From positions 2,232,001 to 2,296,000 of the forward strand of contig NZ_LT629743.1 of assembly GCF_900105095.1 (NCBI RefSeq): DNA of 64,000 bases, read 5' to 3'. Shown in pieces: positions 25,440 to 33,465 of the stretch (positions are counted from its first letter, which is position 1; each line of letters opens with the position of its first letter). Under the pieces are notes generated by a model, which searched no databases, was not told where the DNA came from, and worked only from the letters and a program-made list of their open reading frames with translations. Both the position numbers and the translations under genes were made by a program. Source of the DNA: Erythrobacter sp. HL-111. Its GTDB lineage: Bacteria > Pseudomonadota > Alphaproteobacteria > Sphingomonadales > Sphingomonadaceae.

Positions 25440-25478
25440 TTGCGCGAGCCATGGTAGTGTATTATATCACCAATACAC
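25440..25478 (+). promoter_or_regulatory. Promoter with overlapping palindromic operator
   Basis: TTGCGC (25440-25445), a 17-bp spacer and TATATC (25463-25468) form a plausible sigma70-type promoter 23-30 bp before the lipoprotein start. GTGTATT (25457-25463) and AATACAC (25472-25478) are a perfect 7-bp inverted repeat with an 8-bp spacer lying on the -10 element, the position expected for a repressor site. The same TGTATT-N8-AATACA layout lies on the pcm promoter at 63577. No regulator gene is adjacent. Confidence 0.6.
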
Positions 25479-25497
25479 AGGCTGCAGGAGGGCAGGA

Positions 25498-26283
25498 ATG
25501 ATCGGCAATTTCATCTCTCGCATGGCGCCCCTGGCGGCGCTCGCGCTCGGCACGGCGCTCGCCGGATGCGGGGCGGATGTCCGCGTCAACGGCATGGGCG
25601 GCGTGCCGCTCGCCGAGCTCGACACGAACGGGCCGGCGCCGACCAGGCTCGTCCTCGCGAGCGGGGACAGGGTCGTCCTCAGCGAGGGCGACACGCTCGC
25701 CATCACGGTCGACGGCGACGAGGAAGAGAGCGCCAGGCTGCGCTTCTCGCTGGAGGAATCGACCCTTGGCATCGGCCGCAAGAACGGCAGCTGGGGTTCG
25801 GGCAGCGCGGTCACCGTCAACGTCACCATGCCCCCGCCCGAAAGCATCGCGATCGCGGGGAGCGGGACGGTCAGGGCCGTCACGCTGGCACGGGACGCGG
25901 ACATCTCGATCGGCGGTTCGGGCGATGTCGCGGTCGAACGCATCGCCGCGGGCACGCTCGAGCTGAACATCGGCGGGAGCGGATCGATCAGGGGCGCCGG
26001 CACGGCCGAGCGGCTCGAAGTCAATATCGGCGGCTCGGGCGATATCGATCTCACCGCGCTCAAGGCCGACCGGGCCGAGGTCAGCATCGGCGGCGCGGGC
26101 GATGTCGCCTTCGCCTCGGACGGGACCGTGGAGGCGACCATCGCCGGATCGGGCGACGTCCGCGTGACCGGCAGCGCCAAGTGCGAGGTCACCGCCTTCG
26201 GTTCGGGCAGGCTGACCTGCTCGCCCGCCCCCGCCGCCGCGACGGCCGATCCGGGGGAAGCGGAAGAACCCACCGCGGGCTGA
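25498..26283 (+). CDS. DUF2807 (GIN domain) lipoprotein
   Basis: 261-residue exported protein. The N-terminus has a lipoprotein signal with lipobox LAGC (Cys23 would be lipidated). The rest is a DUF2807 putative auto-transporter adhesin head domain: a repetitive beta-solenoid with recurring ISIGGSGDV, LNIGGSGSI, VNIGGSGDI and VSIGGAGDV turns about every 20 residues. A C-terminal TAKCEV/RLTCSP pair of cysteines may form a disulfide. DUF2807 proteins are envelope proteins of unknown function. AGGAGG lies about 8 bases before the ATG. The gene has its own promoter covered by a palindrome, so it is probably tightly regulated. Confidence 0.85.
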   Translation: MIGNFISRMAPLAALALGTALAGCGADVRVNGMGGVPLAELDTNGPAPTRLVLASGDRVVLSEGDTLAITVDGDEEESARLRFSLEESTLGIGRKNGSWGSGSAVTVNVTMPPPESIAIAGSGTVRAVTLARDADISIGGSGDVAVERIAAGTLELNIGGSGSIRGAGTAERLEVNIGGSGDIDLTALKADRAEVSIGGAGDVAFASDGTVEATIAGSGDVRVTGSAKCEVTAFGSGRLTCSPAPAAATADPGEAEEPTAG

Positions 26284-26326
26284 CGACGACGCTTGCGCGA
26301 ATCGGCGCGGCGCGCATGGTGCGGCG

Positions 26327-26797
26327 ATGCGCGCCCTCTCCGCCCTGCCGGCGCTCGCCGCCCTGCCCCTGCTGTCCGCCTGCCTCGCCAGGACGGCGGT
26401 GGACATCGTCACGCTGCCGGTGCGCGCCGCCGGGGAAGTCGTCGATGTCGCCACCACCAGCGAATCCGAACGGGACGAGAAGCGCGGGCGCGAACTGCGC
26501 GAGCGCGAGGAACGGCTCGGCCGGCTCGAACGGCGCTATGCCGAGGAGATCGCCGATTGCCGCGACGGCGACGAGAGCGCCTGCGAAGACGCCCGCGCGA
26601 CCTGGGCCGAACTGGAGGAGCTGCGGGCGCGGCTTCCCTCGGCACCGCCGCCCCTCCCGAAAGCGATTAGGCCCGAAAGCGATCAGTCCGGCGGCGTCGC
26701 GGCCCGGCGGAGCCGGTCGTTCACCGCCCGGCCGACGCCCCGATCGGGCACCGGCGCGACGGCGATCCGCGGCCGGTCGGACCGGGCGGCTTCGTGA
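26327..26797 (+). CDS. Small putative lipoprotein with charged coiled coil
   Basis: 156-residue hypothetical protein. It has a signal peptide with a lipobox-like LLSAC (Cys19), then a short amphipathic stretch (TAVDIVTLPVRAAGEVVDVA) and a charged heptad-like helix (residues about 50-105) rich in Glu and Arg. The last 38 residues are arginine/serine-rich and lie antisense to the 3' end of tsaC (115-bp convergent overlap). That tail may therefore be an accident of a lost stop rather than a selected sequence. It starts 43 bp after the DUF2807 lipoprotein gene and could share its transcript. Function unknown. Confidence 0.6.
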   Translation: MRALSALPALAALPLLSACLARTAVDIVTLPVRAAGEVVDVATTSESERDEKRGRELREREERLGRLERRYAEEIADCRDGDESACEDARATWAELEELRARLPSAPPPLPKAIRPESDQSGGVAARRSRSFTARPTPRSGTGATAIRGRSDRAAS

Positions 26798-27648
26798 AGG
26801 CAGTGATAGAGCCGCGCCGCGGCCTCGGTGACGTCGCCGCTCGCCGACAGCGTGACATCGCCCGTGACCGGGCCGAAACCGATCAGGAATTCATCCGCCT
26901 CCGCTTGCGCCGCGTCCAGACGGACCGGCTTGCCCGGCGCGTAATGGCTGGCGAGCTGGCCGGGGGCGGTGATCCCTGCGGGCGCTTGCCCGACCGGCAT
27001 CTCGCGGTCGTGGTAATCGCGATAGAGCGCGGCGACATCGACCGGGCCGGGGCGCAGTTCGTGCCATGCATCGTCAGGCCCTATCCGCAGGATGGTCGAT
27101 TCCACCCCCGCCTCGGTCGGCCCCGCGTCGAGGACCAGATCGATGCGCCCATCGAGCGAGGCGAGAACGTGCTCCGCGCTCGTCGGGCTGATGAAGCCGG
27201 AGCGGTTGGCCGAAGGCGCGGCGAGGGGGAAATCCACCGCTTCCAGCAGGGCGCGCATCACCGGATGCGCCGGAGCGCGCAGGGCGACGGTGGGAAGCCC
27301 CGCCGTCACGGCCTCGGCCAGCGCGGCGTCGGCGCGTCGCTCCACCACGAGCGTCAGCGGTCCGGGCCACATGACCTGCGCGATGTCACTGAGCACGGGG
27401 TCCGAAAAATCGCCATAAAGCGCGGCCTGTTCGACATCGCGCACATGGACGATCAGCGGGTTGAAGTCCGGACGCCCCTTCGCCGCATAGATCCGCGCCA
27501 CCGCCTCGGCAGAATCCGCCCGCGCGGCGAGGCCGTAGACCGTCTCGGTCGGAACCGCGACGAGCCCGCCCGCTTCGAGGATCGCCGCGGCCCGTGCGAT
27601 CCCTTCCTCGTCGGCGGGAACCACCGGTGTTGTGTCCTTGTCGCGCAT
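26683..27648 (-). CDS. tsaC: L-threonylcarbamoyladenylate synthase (TsaC/Sua5)
   Basis: 321-residue Sua5-type enzyme that makes threonylcarbamoyl-AMP from threonine, bicarbonate and ATP for the t6A37 modification of tRNAs reading ANN codons. The YrdC domain (residues 1 to about 200) shows VAVPTETVYGLAARAD, the KGRPDFNPL loop, APSANRSG and PTEAGVESTI. A C-terminal Sua5 domain follows (GQLASHYAPGKPV), so this is the long form. I use the ATG at 27648; the frame is open upstream to 27741 but that stretch overlaps the divergent acyl-CoA dehydrogenase start. Its 3' end overlaps the lipoprotein gene. Confidence 0.92.
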   Translation of the reverse strand: MRDKDTTPVVPADEEGIARAAAILEAGGLVAVPTETVYGLAARADSAEAVARIYAAKGRPDFNPLIVHVRDVEQAALYGDFSDPVLSDIAQVMWPGPLTLVVERRADAALAEAVTAGLPTVALRAPAHPVMRALLEAVDFPLAAPSANRSGFISPTSAEHVLASLDGRIDLVLDAGPTEAGVESTILRIGPDDAWHELRPGPVDVAALYRDYHDREMPVGQAPAGITAPGQLASHYAPGKPVRLDAAQAEADEFLIGFGPVTGDVTLSASGDVTEAAARLYHCLHEAARSDRPRIAVAPVPDRGVGRAVNDRLRRAATPPD

Positions 27649-27734
27649 GGCATGGGCGCTATATTCGACAGGGCCGCCTGCCAAGGGCGCTTTTCCAACC
27701 CCTTCCTCTCCCGCAACAAGGACGAGAATTCGCC

Positions 27735-29477
27735 GTGACACCCTTTACCCCGCCGACCCAGGACCAGCTGCTTGCCATTCGCGTCAATGCGGGGATCGAG
27801 GAACTGCAGAAATCCGAACGCTTCGCCCATGCCGAACCCGATCTTGTCGAAGCGATCGTCGAGGGCGTCGGCCAGTTCGCGGCCGGGGAATTCGCGCCCC
27901 TGAACCGCGTGGGCGATCTCGAAGGGGCGAAGCTCGAAAACGGCGTGGTCCGCCTGCCTGACGGATTCAAGGAAGCCTACGAAGCCTATGTCGAACAGGG
28001 CTGGAACGCGATCGCCAGTCCGGCCGAGTTCGGCGGGCAGGGCCTGCCCTTCACCCTGGCGTGCAACGTGCTCGAGAATCTCGGCGCGGCGAACATGGCG
28101 TTCAACCTGCTGCCGATGCTTTCGGTCGGGGCGATCGACGCGCTCGAACATCATGGGTCGAAGGACCAGCAGGCGAAATACCTGCCCGATCTCGTCAGCG
28201 GGAAATGGTCGGGGACGATGAACCTGACCGAACCCGCCGCGGGTTCGGACGTGGGCGCGCTGCGGAGCACGGCCGAACCGGTCACCGACGGGCCTCATGC
28301 CGGGAAATACCGGATCACCGGCCAGAAGATCTACATCACCTGGGGCGAACACGACCTGGCCGAGAACATCATCCACCTCGTGCTCGCCCGCCTGCCCGGC
28401 GCGCCGGAAGGATCGCGCGGCGTGTCGATGTTCCTCGTGCCGAAATACCACGTCAATGACGACGGTTCGCTCGGAACGAGGAACGACCTGCGCTGCGTCA
28501 GCCTCGAACACAAGCTCGGCATCAACGCCTCGCCCACCTGCGTGATGAGCTATGGCGACAACGGCGAATGCATCGGCGAACTGGTCGGACAGGAAAACCG
28601 CGGGCTCGCCGCGATGTTCACGATGATGAACAACGCCCGGATCAATGTCGGCAACCAGGGCGTGCAGATCGGGGAGCGGGCGACCCAGCAGGCGATCCAT
28701 TACGCGAAGGACCGGGTCCAGTCGGCCCGCGCCGGTTCGCCCGACAAGAGCCCCGTCGCGATCATCGAGCATCCCGACGTGCGCCGCATGATCCTGCGGA
28801 TGAAATCGCTCACCGAAGGCGTGCGCGCCCTGCTCTATTACTGCGCGGGGCTGGTCGATCGCGGGAATCTCGGCGACGGCGCGGCCAAGCTGCGCGCGGA
28901 CATCCTCGTGCCGCTGGTCAAGGCGTGGGGGACGGATGTCGGGGTCGAGGTCGCGGGGATCGGGATCCAGGTCCACGGCGGCATGGGCTTCGTCGAGGAA
29001 ACCGGCGCGGCGCAGCACTGGCGCGATTCCAGGATCGCCCCGATCTACGAAGGCACGAACGGCATCCAGGCGGCCGATCTCGTCACCCGCAAGCTCGGCC
29101 TCGAGGGGGGCAAGCCGATGATCGCCCTGTTCGAGGAAATCGCGCGCGACGCGGCGAAGGAACCGGCGCTGGCCGCGCTCGCGACCGATTGCGCTCATGT
29201 CGCGCGCTGGATGCAGGGCGAGGCGAGCCTCGACGATCGGCTTGCTGGCAGCGTCCCCTTCTGCACCATGGCGGCGGTCGCGGTCGCCGGCTGGCAGTTG
29301 ACCAGGCAGGCCGAAGCGGTCGCCAACGGTGCCGCCCCCGCCCTCGAGACGAGCAAGCCGGTGACGGTGCGCTTCTTCCTCGACCGGGTCGTGCCCGAGG
29401 CCCACGGGCTCAAGGCGAGCGCGATCGGCGGGGCGGACCTGCTCTATTCGCTGCCGAGCGAGAAGCTGGCGGGCTGA
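27735..29477 (+). CDS. Acyl-CoA dehydrogenase (DmdC-like family)
   Basis: 580-residue FAD-dependent acyl-CoA dehydrogenase of the long form with an extra C-terminal domain, the group that includes 3-methylmercaptopropionyl-CoA dehydrogenase. The N-domain has NLTEPAAGSDVGALR, the beta-domain YRITGQKIYITWGEHD, and the catalytic glutamate is expected in IYEGTNGIQAADLV near residue 440. It oxidises an acyl-CoA to the enoyl-CoA in fatty-acid or related catabolism; the real substrate is not visible. The start is a GTG at 27735, 86 bp from the divergent tsaC. A DUF815 ATPase gene begins 4 bp after its stop. Confidence 0.92.
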   Translation: MTPFTPPTQDQLLAIRVNAGIEELQKSERFAHAEPDLVEAIVEGVGQFAAGEFAPLNRVGDLEGAKLENGVVRLPDGFKEAYEAYVEQGWNAIASPAEFGGQGLPFTLACNVLENLGAANMAFNLLPMLSVGAIDALEHHGSKDQQAKYLPDLVSGKWSGTMNLTEPAAGSDVGALRSTAEPVTDGPHAGKYRITGQKIYITWGEHDLAENIIHLVLARLPGAPEGSRGVSMFLVPKYHVNDDGSLGTRNDLRCVSLEHKLGINASPTCVMSYGDNGECIGELVGQENRGLAAMFTMMNNARINVGNQGVQIGERATQQAIHYAKDRVQSARAGSPDKSPVAIIEHPDVRRMILRMKSLTEGVRALLYYCAGLVDRGNLGDGAAKLRADILVPLVKAWGTDVGVEVAGIGIQVHGGMGFVEETGAAQHWRDSRIAPIYEGTNGIQAADLVTRKLGLEGGKPMIALFEEIARDAAKEPALAALATDCAHVARWMQGEASLDDRLAGSVPFCTMAAVAVAGWQLTRQAEAVANGAAPALETSKPVTVRFFLDRVVPEAHGLKASAIGGADLLYSLPSEKLAG

Positions 29478-29481
29478 TCGG

Positions 29482-30306
29482 GTGGACGGGAGCCGCGCGC
29501 TGCTCGAGCGGATCGCCGCGGCGCTCGAACGGATCGCCCCGCCCGCGCCGCGCCCGACCGACTGGCGCATCGCGTCGGCCTATCGCTGGGACGGGGAGAC
29601 GGGCCATCCCGTGCCCGAACCCGATGCGCTGCCGCTCGCGACCCTGCGCGGCGTGGACGAACAGAAGCGCGCCGCTCTCGAAAACCTCACCCGCCTCGCC
29701 GATGGGGCGGCGGCGCACGACATGCTGTTGTGGGGCGCGCGCGGCATGGGCAAGTCGGCGCTGGTCCGGGCCTGCATCGCCGCGATCGAGGCGGAAAGGC
29801 CGGGGCGGATCGCGCTGGTCCAGCTCGCCCCGGGTTCGCTCGCGACCTTTCCCGCGCTGATCGAGGCGCTGGCGAAGGAGGAGCGCGCCTTCCTCCTGTT
29901 CATCGACGATCTCGGCTTCGGCGCGGACGGGCGCGCGGACATGCTCGCCCTCAGGAGCCTGCTCGACGGCGGCGTTCTCCCCCGCCCGCCCCATGTCCGC
30001 ATCGCCGTCACTTCCAACCGCCGCGCGATCGTGCGGCGCGAGGAGGCCGAAGCGGGCGCGCTCCACGAACGCGACGAGCGGGACGATGCGCTGGCGCTGG
30101 CCGACCGTTTCGGACTGACGCTCGCCTTCCACCCCTGCGACCGCGAAGCCTGGCTGGCGATCCTGCGCGGCTACACCGAACCGGCGGGGCTGTATTTCGA
30201 CGAGGAAGAGGCGCTGGCCTTCGCGATCCAGCGCGGCAACCGTTCGGGCCGGACCGCGCTGCAATTCGCGGTCGAACTGGCCGGGCGCGCGGGCAGGAGG
30301 CTCTAG
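29482..30306 (+). CDS. DUF815 family AAA ATPase
   Basis: 274-residue P-loop ATPase of the DUF815 family. Walker A is WGARGMGKSAL near residues 84-94, Walker B LLFIDDLGF near 134-142, and sensor-1 is in VRIAVTSNRR. The N-terminal 60 residues carry a conserved lead-in (LRGVDEQKRAAL). The function is unknown; the fold suggests a chaperone or remodeller. The start is a GTG at 29482, 4 bp after the acyl-CoA dehydrogenase stop, so they are probably one transcript, though a functional link is not obvious. It converges with the sugar dehydrogenase gene at a distance of 3 bp. Confidence 0.87.
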   Translation: MDGSRALLERIAAALERIAPPAPRPTDWRIASAYRWDGETGHPVPEPDALPLATLRGVDEQKRAALENLTRLADGAAAHDMLLWGARGMGKSALVRACIAAIEAERPGRIALVQLAPGSLATFPALIEALAKEERAFLLFIDDLGFGADGRADMLALRSLLDGGVLPRPPHVRIAVTSNRRAIVRREEAEAGALHERDERDDALALADRFGLTLAFHPCDREAWLAILRGYTEPAGLYFDEEEALAFAIQRGNRSGRTALQFAVELAGRAGRRL

Positions 30307-30309
30307 GCG

Positions 30310-31788
30310 CTACTCGCTATCGGCCTGCTGGCGCAGATATTCCTCCTCCCGGATCGCGCGGGGGTCGCGCAGTTCGCCCTGCGGCTCCAGCCGCTCGCTC
30401 TGCAGGCGCTCGATCGGGGCGGCGGGCTCGGCAGCCGGGTCGACCGCCCGCCAGATGATCCCCGCCGTGTCGTCCGAGACGAGAAGCGATCCGTCCCCGG
30501 CCCATTCGACCCAGGTCGGGCGGCCATTGGTCTTGTCGTCGCCCTGGAGGAATCCGCCCAGCACCGGCTGCGGCTTGCCCACCGGATTGCCGCGTTCGTC
30601 GAAGGGCACGAAGACCACGTCATAGCCCGAAGGCGGCTTGCGGTTCCACGACCCGTGCCGCGCGACGAAGGCACCGCGCGCGAAGGCATCGCCCATGCGG
30701 TGCCCGCCCTGCGTGAAGACCAGGCCGAGCGCGGCGACGTGCGGCCCCAGCGCGTATTCGGGATAGCGGGTGTATTCCATGAGGAATTGCGGCATCGGCG
30801 CCTCGACCCGGCGGTCGATGGTATTCTTGTAATAGAGCCACGGCCAGCCATATTGCGCGCCGATCGGGACATTGGTGAGGTAATCGGGCACGAGATCCGA
30901 GCCGAGCATGTCGCGTTCGTTCACCGTGGTCCAGAGCTCGCCCGTCCAGGGACTGAAATCGAGCCCGTTCGGGTTCCGCAGCCCCGCCGCGAACTGCGCC
31001 TGGCGGTTTTCGGCAAGGTCGTATTGCCAGATCATCGCCCGGCCGACCTCGGCCTCCATCCCCTTTTCGCCGATATTGCTGGCCGATCCGACCGCGACGA
31101 AGAGGTCTTCGCCATCGGGCGAAAGCTCCATGTTCCGCATCCAGTAATTGCCCGCGGCGGGCAGGTCCATCAGCTTGCGCGGGCTCCCCGTCACCGCGTC
31201 CGAACCGAGCTCGTAATCGAAGGCGAGCACCGCGTCGTGGTTGGCGACATAGAGCGTTCCGTCCTTCCAGCTGAGCCCGGAGGGGGAATCGAGATCGGCC
31301 TCGCGGATCACCATGCGGATTTCGGCCACGCCGTCGCCATCGGCATCGCGCAGCAGCACGATCCGGTTGGGCGAAGGCCCGGCGGATCCCGCCTTCTCGA
31401 ACAGGACCGAGGCGATCCAGCGCTCGATCCTCGCCATGATCCCGCCTTCGCCGCCGCCTTCGCGGGCCGGCGCGCGGGTCAGCGTGACGAGGATGTCGCC
31501 GTTCGGCAGGGCATAGAGCACGCGCGGATGCTCCAGCCCCTCGGCAAAGCGGTTGACCTCCAGCCCCTGTGCGGCGGTGGGCTTTTCGCCCTCTTCCCAG
31601 CCGACCGGATCGGCGATCTGGATCGTGGGGAAGCTCTCCGCCTCGGGCTCCCCCAGCACGGGGTCGGTCCCGGCGACGTCCTCGAGCGGAAGGTCGGCGG
31701 TGTCCCCGCGGGTCAGGAACCATAGCGCGGCGGCGAGGACGAGGAGGATCACGAGGAGCGCGATCGCGATCTTGCGAAAAATGGCCAT
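30310..31788 (-). CDS. PQQ-dependent sugar (sorbosone-type) dehydrogenase, membrane anchored
   Basis: 492-residue six-bladed beta-propeller protein of the glucose/sorbosone dehydrogenase family. Residues 7-26 are a single membrane anchor (IAIALLVILLVLAAALWFL) placing the propeller in the periplasm. Blade motifs include LEHPRVLYALPNGDILVT, GLRNPNGLDFSPWTGELW and HGSWNRKPPSGYDVVFVPF, typical of PQQ-binding YliI/SoxDH-like proteins. Whether it binds PQQ or oxidises a sugar cannot be proved from sequence; no PQQ synthesis genes are nearby. It is divergent from msrC with 65 bp between start codons. Confidence 0.85.
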   Translation of the reverse strand: MAIFRKIAIALLVILLVLAAALWFLTRGDTADLPLEDVAGTDPVLGEPEAESFPTIQIADPVGWEEGEKPTAAQGLEVNRFAEGLEHPRVLYALPNGDILVTLTRAPAREGGGEGGIMARIERWIASVLFEKAGSAGPSPNRIVLLRDADGDGVAEIRMVIREADLDSPSGLSWKDGTLYVANHDAVLAFDYELGSDAVTGSPRKLMDLPAAGNYWMRNMELSPDGEDLFVAVGSASNIGEKGMEAEVGRAMIWQYDLAENRQAQFAAGLRNPNGLDFSPWTGELWTTVNERDMLGSDLVPDYLTNVPIGAQYGWPWLYYKNTIDRRVEAPMPQFLMEYTRYPEYALGPHVAALGLVFTQGGHRMGDAFARGAFVARHGSWNRKPPSGYDVVFVPFDERGNPVGKPQPVLGGFLQGDDKTNGRPTWVEWAGDGSLLVSDDTAGIIWRAVDPAAEPAAPIERLQSERLEPQGELRDPRAIREEEYLRQQADSE

Positions 31789-31853
31789 GGCTCCAGCGAT
31801 TAGAGCGCGCTTCGCCTTGCCGCAACCGGGCTTGCCGCTATGGAGCCTTCGCC

Positions 31854-32357
31854 ATGTACGATTTCCGCCCCGACGAAAGCCTCCCCCCGGCCGAACTGCA
31901 CCGCCAGCTGCACGCCGCCGCCGATGCCCTCACCGCAGGCGAGCCCGATGCGGTGGCCAACATGGCGAATGTCGCCGCGCTCCTGTGGGAATTCCTGCCC
32001 GATCTCAACTGGGCCGGCTTCTACCGCGTGGCGCGGGCGAAGGGGGAGAGTGAAGGCGAGGAACTCGTGCTCGGCCCGTTCGTCGGCCGGCCGGCCTGCA
32101 TCCGCATTCCCTTCGGCCAGGGCGTGTGCGGCGCGGCGGCGCGATCGGGCGAGACGCAGCGGGTCGAGGACGTGCACGCCTTTCCCGGCCACATCGCCTG
32201 CGACGCGGCGAGCCGGTCCGAACTGGTCGTCCCCGTGCTGCGCGATGGCCGGGTGATCGCGGTGATCGACCTCGACAGCCCCTCGCCCGCGCGCTTCACC
32301 CGGGACGATGCGGCGGGGATCGAGGCGCTCGCCGCCCTGCTCGCCGCGCGGATCTGA
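31854..32357 (+). CDS. msrC: Free methionine-(R)-sulfoxide reductase (GAF domain)
   Basis: 167-residue single GAF-domain protein. It keeps the three cysteines needed by fRMsr: Cys82 (RPACIRIPFG), Cys92 (GVCGAAA) and Cys116 (HIACDAAS). The enzyme reduces free methionine-R-sulfoxide using thioredoxin and so repairs oxidised methionine. The start at 31854 gives the standard length; the frame is open upstream to 31569 over the divergent gene and is rejected. No operon partner. Confidence 0.94.
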   Translation: MYDFRPDESLPPAELHRQLHAAADALTAGEPDAVANMANVAALLWEFLPDLNWAGFYRVARAKGESEGEELVLGPFVGRPACIRIPFGQGVCGAAARSGETQRVEDVHAFPGHIACDAASRSELVVPVLRDGRVIAVIDLDSPSPARFTRDDAAGIEALAALLAARI

Positions 32358-32436
32358 ACGTCAGGCGAAGGGGCCGCGATCGCCCCGAAACGAGACAGCG
32401 CCCGCCTGCCGCCTTGGGCCGGGTCGCGGCGTGGTG

Positions 32437-32455
32437 GTAACTTCAGGCTAACCAT
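32437..32455 (+). promoter_or_regulatory. CtrA-like box GTAA-N7-CTAACCAT
   Basis: Two half-sites spaced by 7 bases, with the extended CCAT seen at strong Caulobacter CtrA sites; one mismatch in each TTAA half. It lies 71 bp upstream of the glycine-zipper gene start, a normal promoter distance. A similar sequence is at 37202. Confidence 0.3.
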
Positions 32456-32525
32456 TCGGGCGGCCGTTCCGGGGCGCGAGTCGCGCGCTTTCCTGCGGCC
32501 GGCCATCCTTTGCGGGGGAACCGAC

Positions 32526-33458
32526 ATGCCTGCCAATCGCACAATTCTTCGCTCCGCGCTCGGCGCGGCCGCCGGCCTCCCGCTGCTCGCCCTCGCCGCG
32601 GCGGCGAGCGCGCAGGACGCGCCGGCGGACGCCGGGCCGATGAGCGAGGAGGAAGTCCGCGAACTCCCGCGCGAATACCGCACCGGCCCGGTCCCGATGT
32701 CCGACGTGACCGAAACCAGCGTCGGCCCCGACGGGGTCGAAACGATCACCCGCACTCGCCGGATCGAAAGCGCCGCGCCCCCCGCCGGCGAAACCTATCA
32801 GGGCCATGCCAACCCCGCCCCTGCCTATCCCGGCTACCCCCCGCAGGCCCCGACGCCGGTCGTGTTCGAGCGCGAGCAGTGGCTCGAGGAATGCCGCCGC
32901 CGCACCGAAGGGCGGGACGAACGCGAGAAGGGCGGCATCATCGGCGCCCTGCTCGGCGCGATCACCGGCGGGATCATCGGCAACCGCGTGGCCGATGGCG
33001 AGCGGCTGGCGGGCACGCTGATCGGCGCGGGCACGGGCGGGCTTGCGGGCCTGCTGCTCGGCAACCTGATCGGCGGGGGCAAGAAGAACGACCGCTACGA
33101 CTGCGAGGCCGCGCTCGACAGCTACATCTCGCAATACGGCTATCCCGCGAGCGGCCCGGCGCGCATCGCCTCGCGCACCATCCCCGCACCCTATCCGCCG
33201 GCTGGCTACGCTCCTTCGTACCAGCCGGCCTATGGCTACGGCTACCCGGCCTATTCCTACGCCCCGGCCTACGGCTACGCCCCGCCGCCGCAGATGGTGA
33301 TGGTGCCGGTGCGCTACGAACAGCAGCAGCGGGTGATCGTGCGCGAGAACGTGCGCGAGGAAAGCGTGCCGGCCGCCCGGTCGATCCCCGAAAGCGCGCC
33401 GCGCCCGGTTCCGATCCCGCGCCCGGCCCCCTCGCCCAAGATGATCAAGGGCGACTGA
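32526..33458 (+). CDS. Glycine-zipper 2TM domain envelope protein
   Basis: 310-residue exported protein. The signal peptide ends near residue 30 (ASAQDAP). The middle carries a glycine zipper (residues about 138-190: GGIIGALLGAITGGIIGNR and LAGTLIGAGTGGLAGLLLGN), a pair of Gly-rich helices that insert in membranes, as in SlyB/Rick17-type proteins. The segment after it is tyrosine/proline-rich with repeats like YGYGYPAYSYAPAYGYAPPP, probably surface-exposed or disordered. Function unknown; such proteins often affect outer-membrane stability. A CtrA-like box is 71 bp upstream. It converges with the usher gene, 7 bp between stops. Confidence 0.85.
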   Translation: MPANRTILRSALGAAAGLPLLALAAAASAQDAPADAGPMSEEEVRELPREYRTGPVPMSDVTETSVGPDGVETITRTRRIESAAPPAGETYQGHANPAPAYPGYPPQAPTPVVFEREQWLEECRRRTEGRDEREKGGIIGALLGAITGGIIGNRVADGERLAGTLIGAGTGGLAGLLLGNLIGGGKKNDRYDCEAALDSYISQYGYPASGPARIASRTIPAPYPPAGYAPSYQPAYGYGYPAYSYAPAYGYAPPPQMVMVPVRYEQQQRVIVRENVREESVPAARSIPESAPRPVPIPRPAPSPKMIKGD

Positions 33459-33465
33459 CGGGGCC

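Noticed and set aside
27453..29570. A 705-residue open frame on the minus strand opposite the acyl-CoA dehydrogenase
   Set aside because: It is a shadow of the dehydrogenase gene with no motif and overlaps tsaC; stop codons are rare at this GC content.
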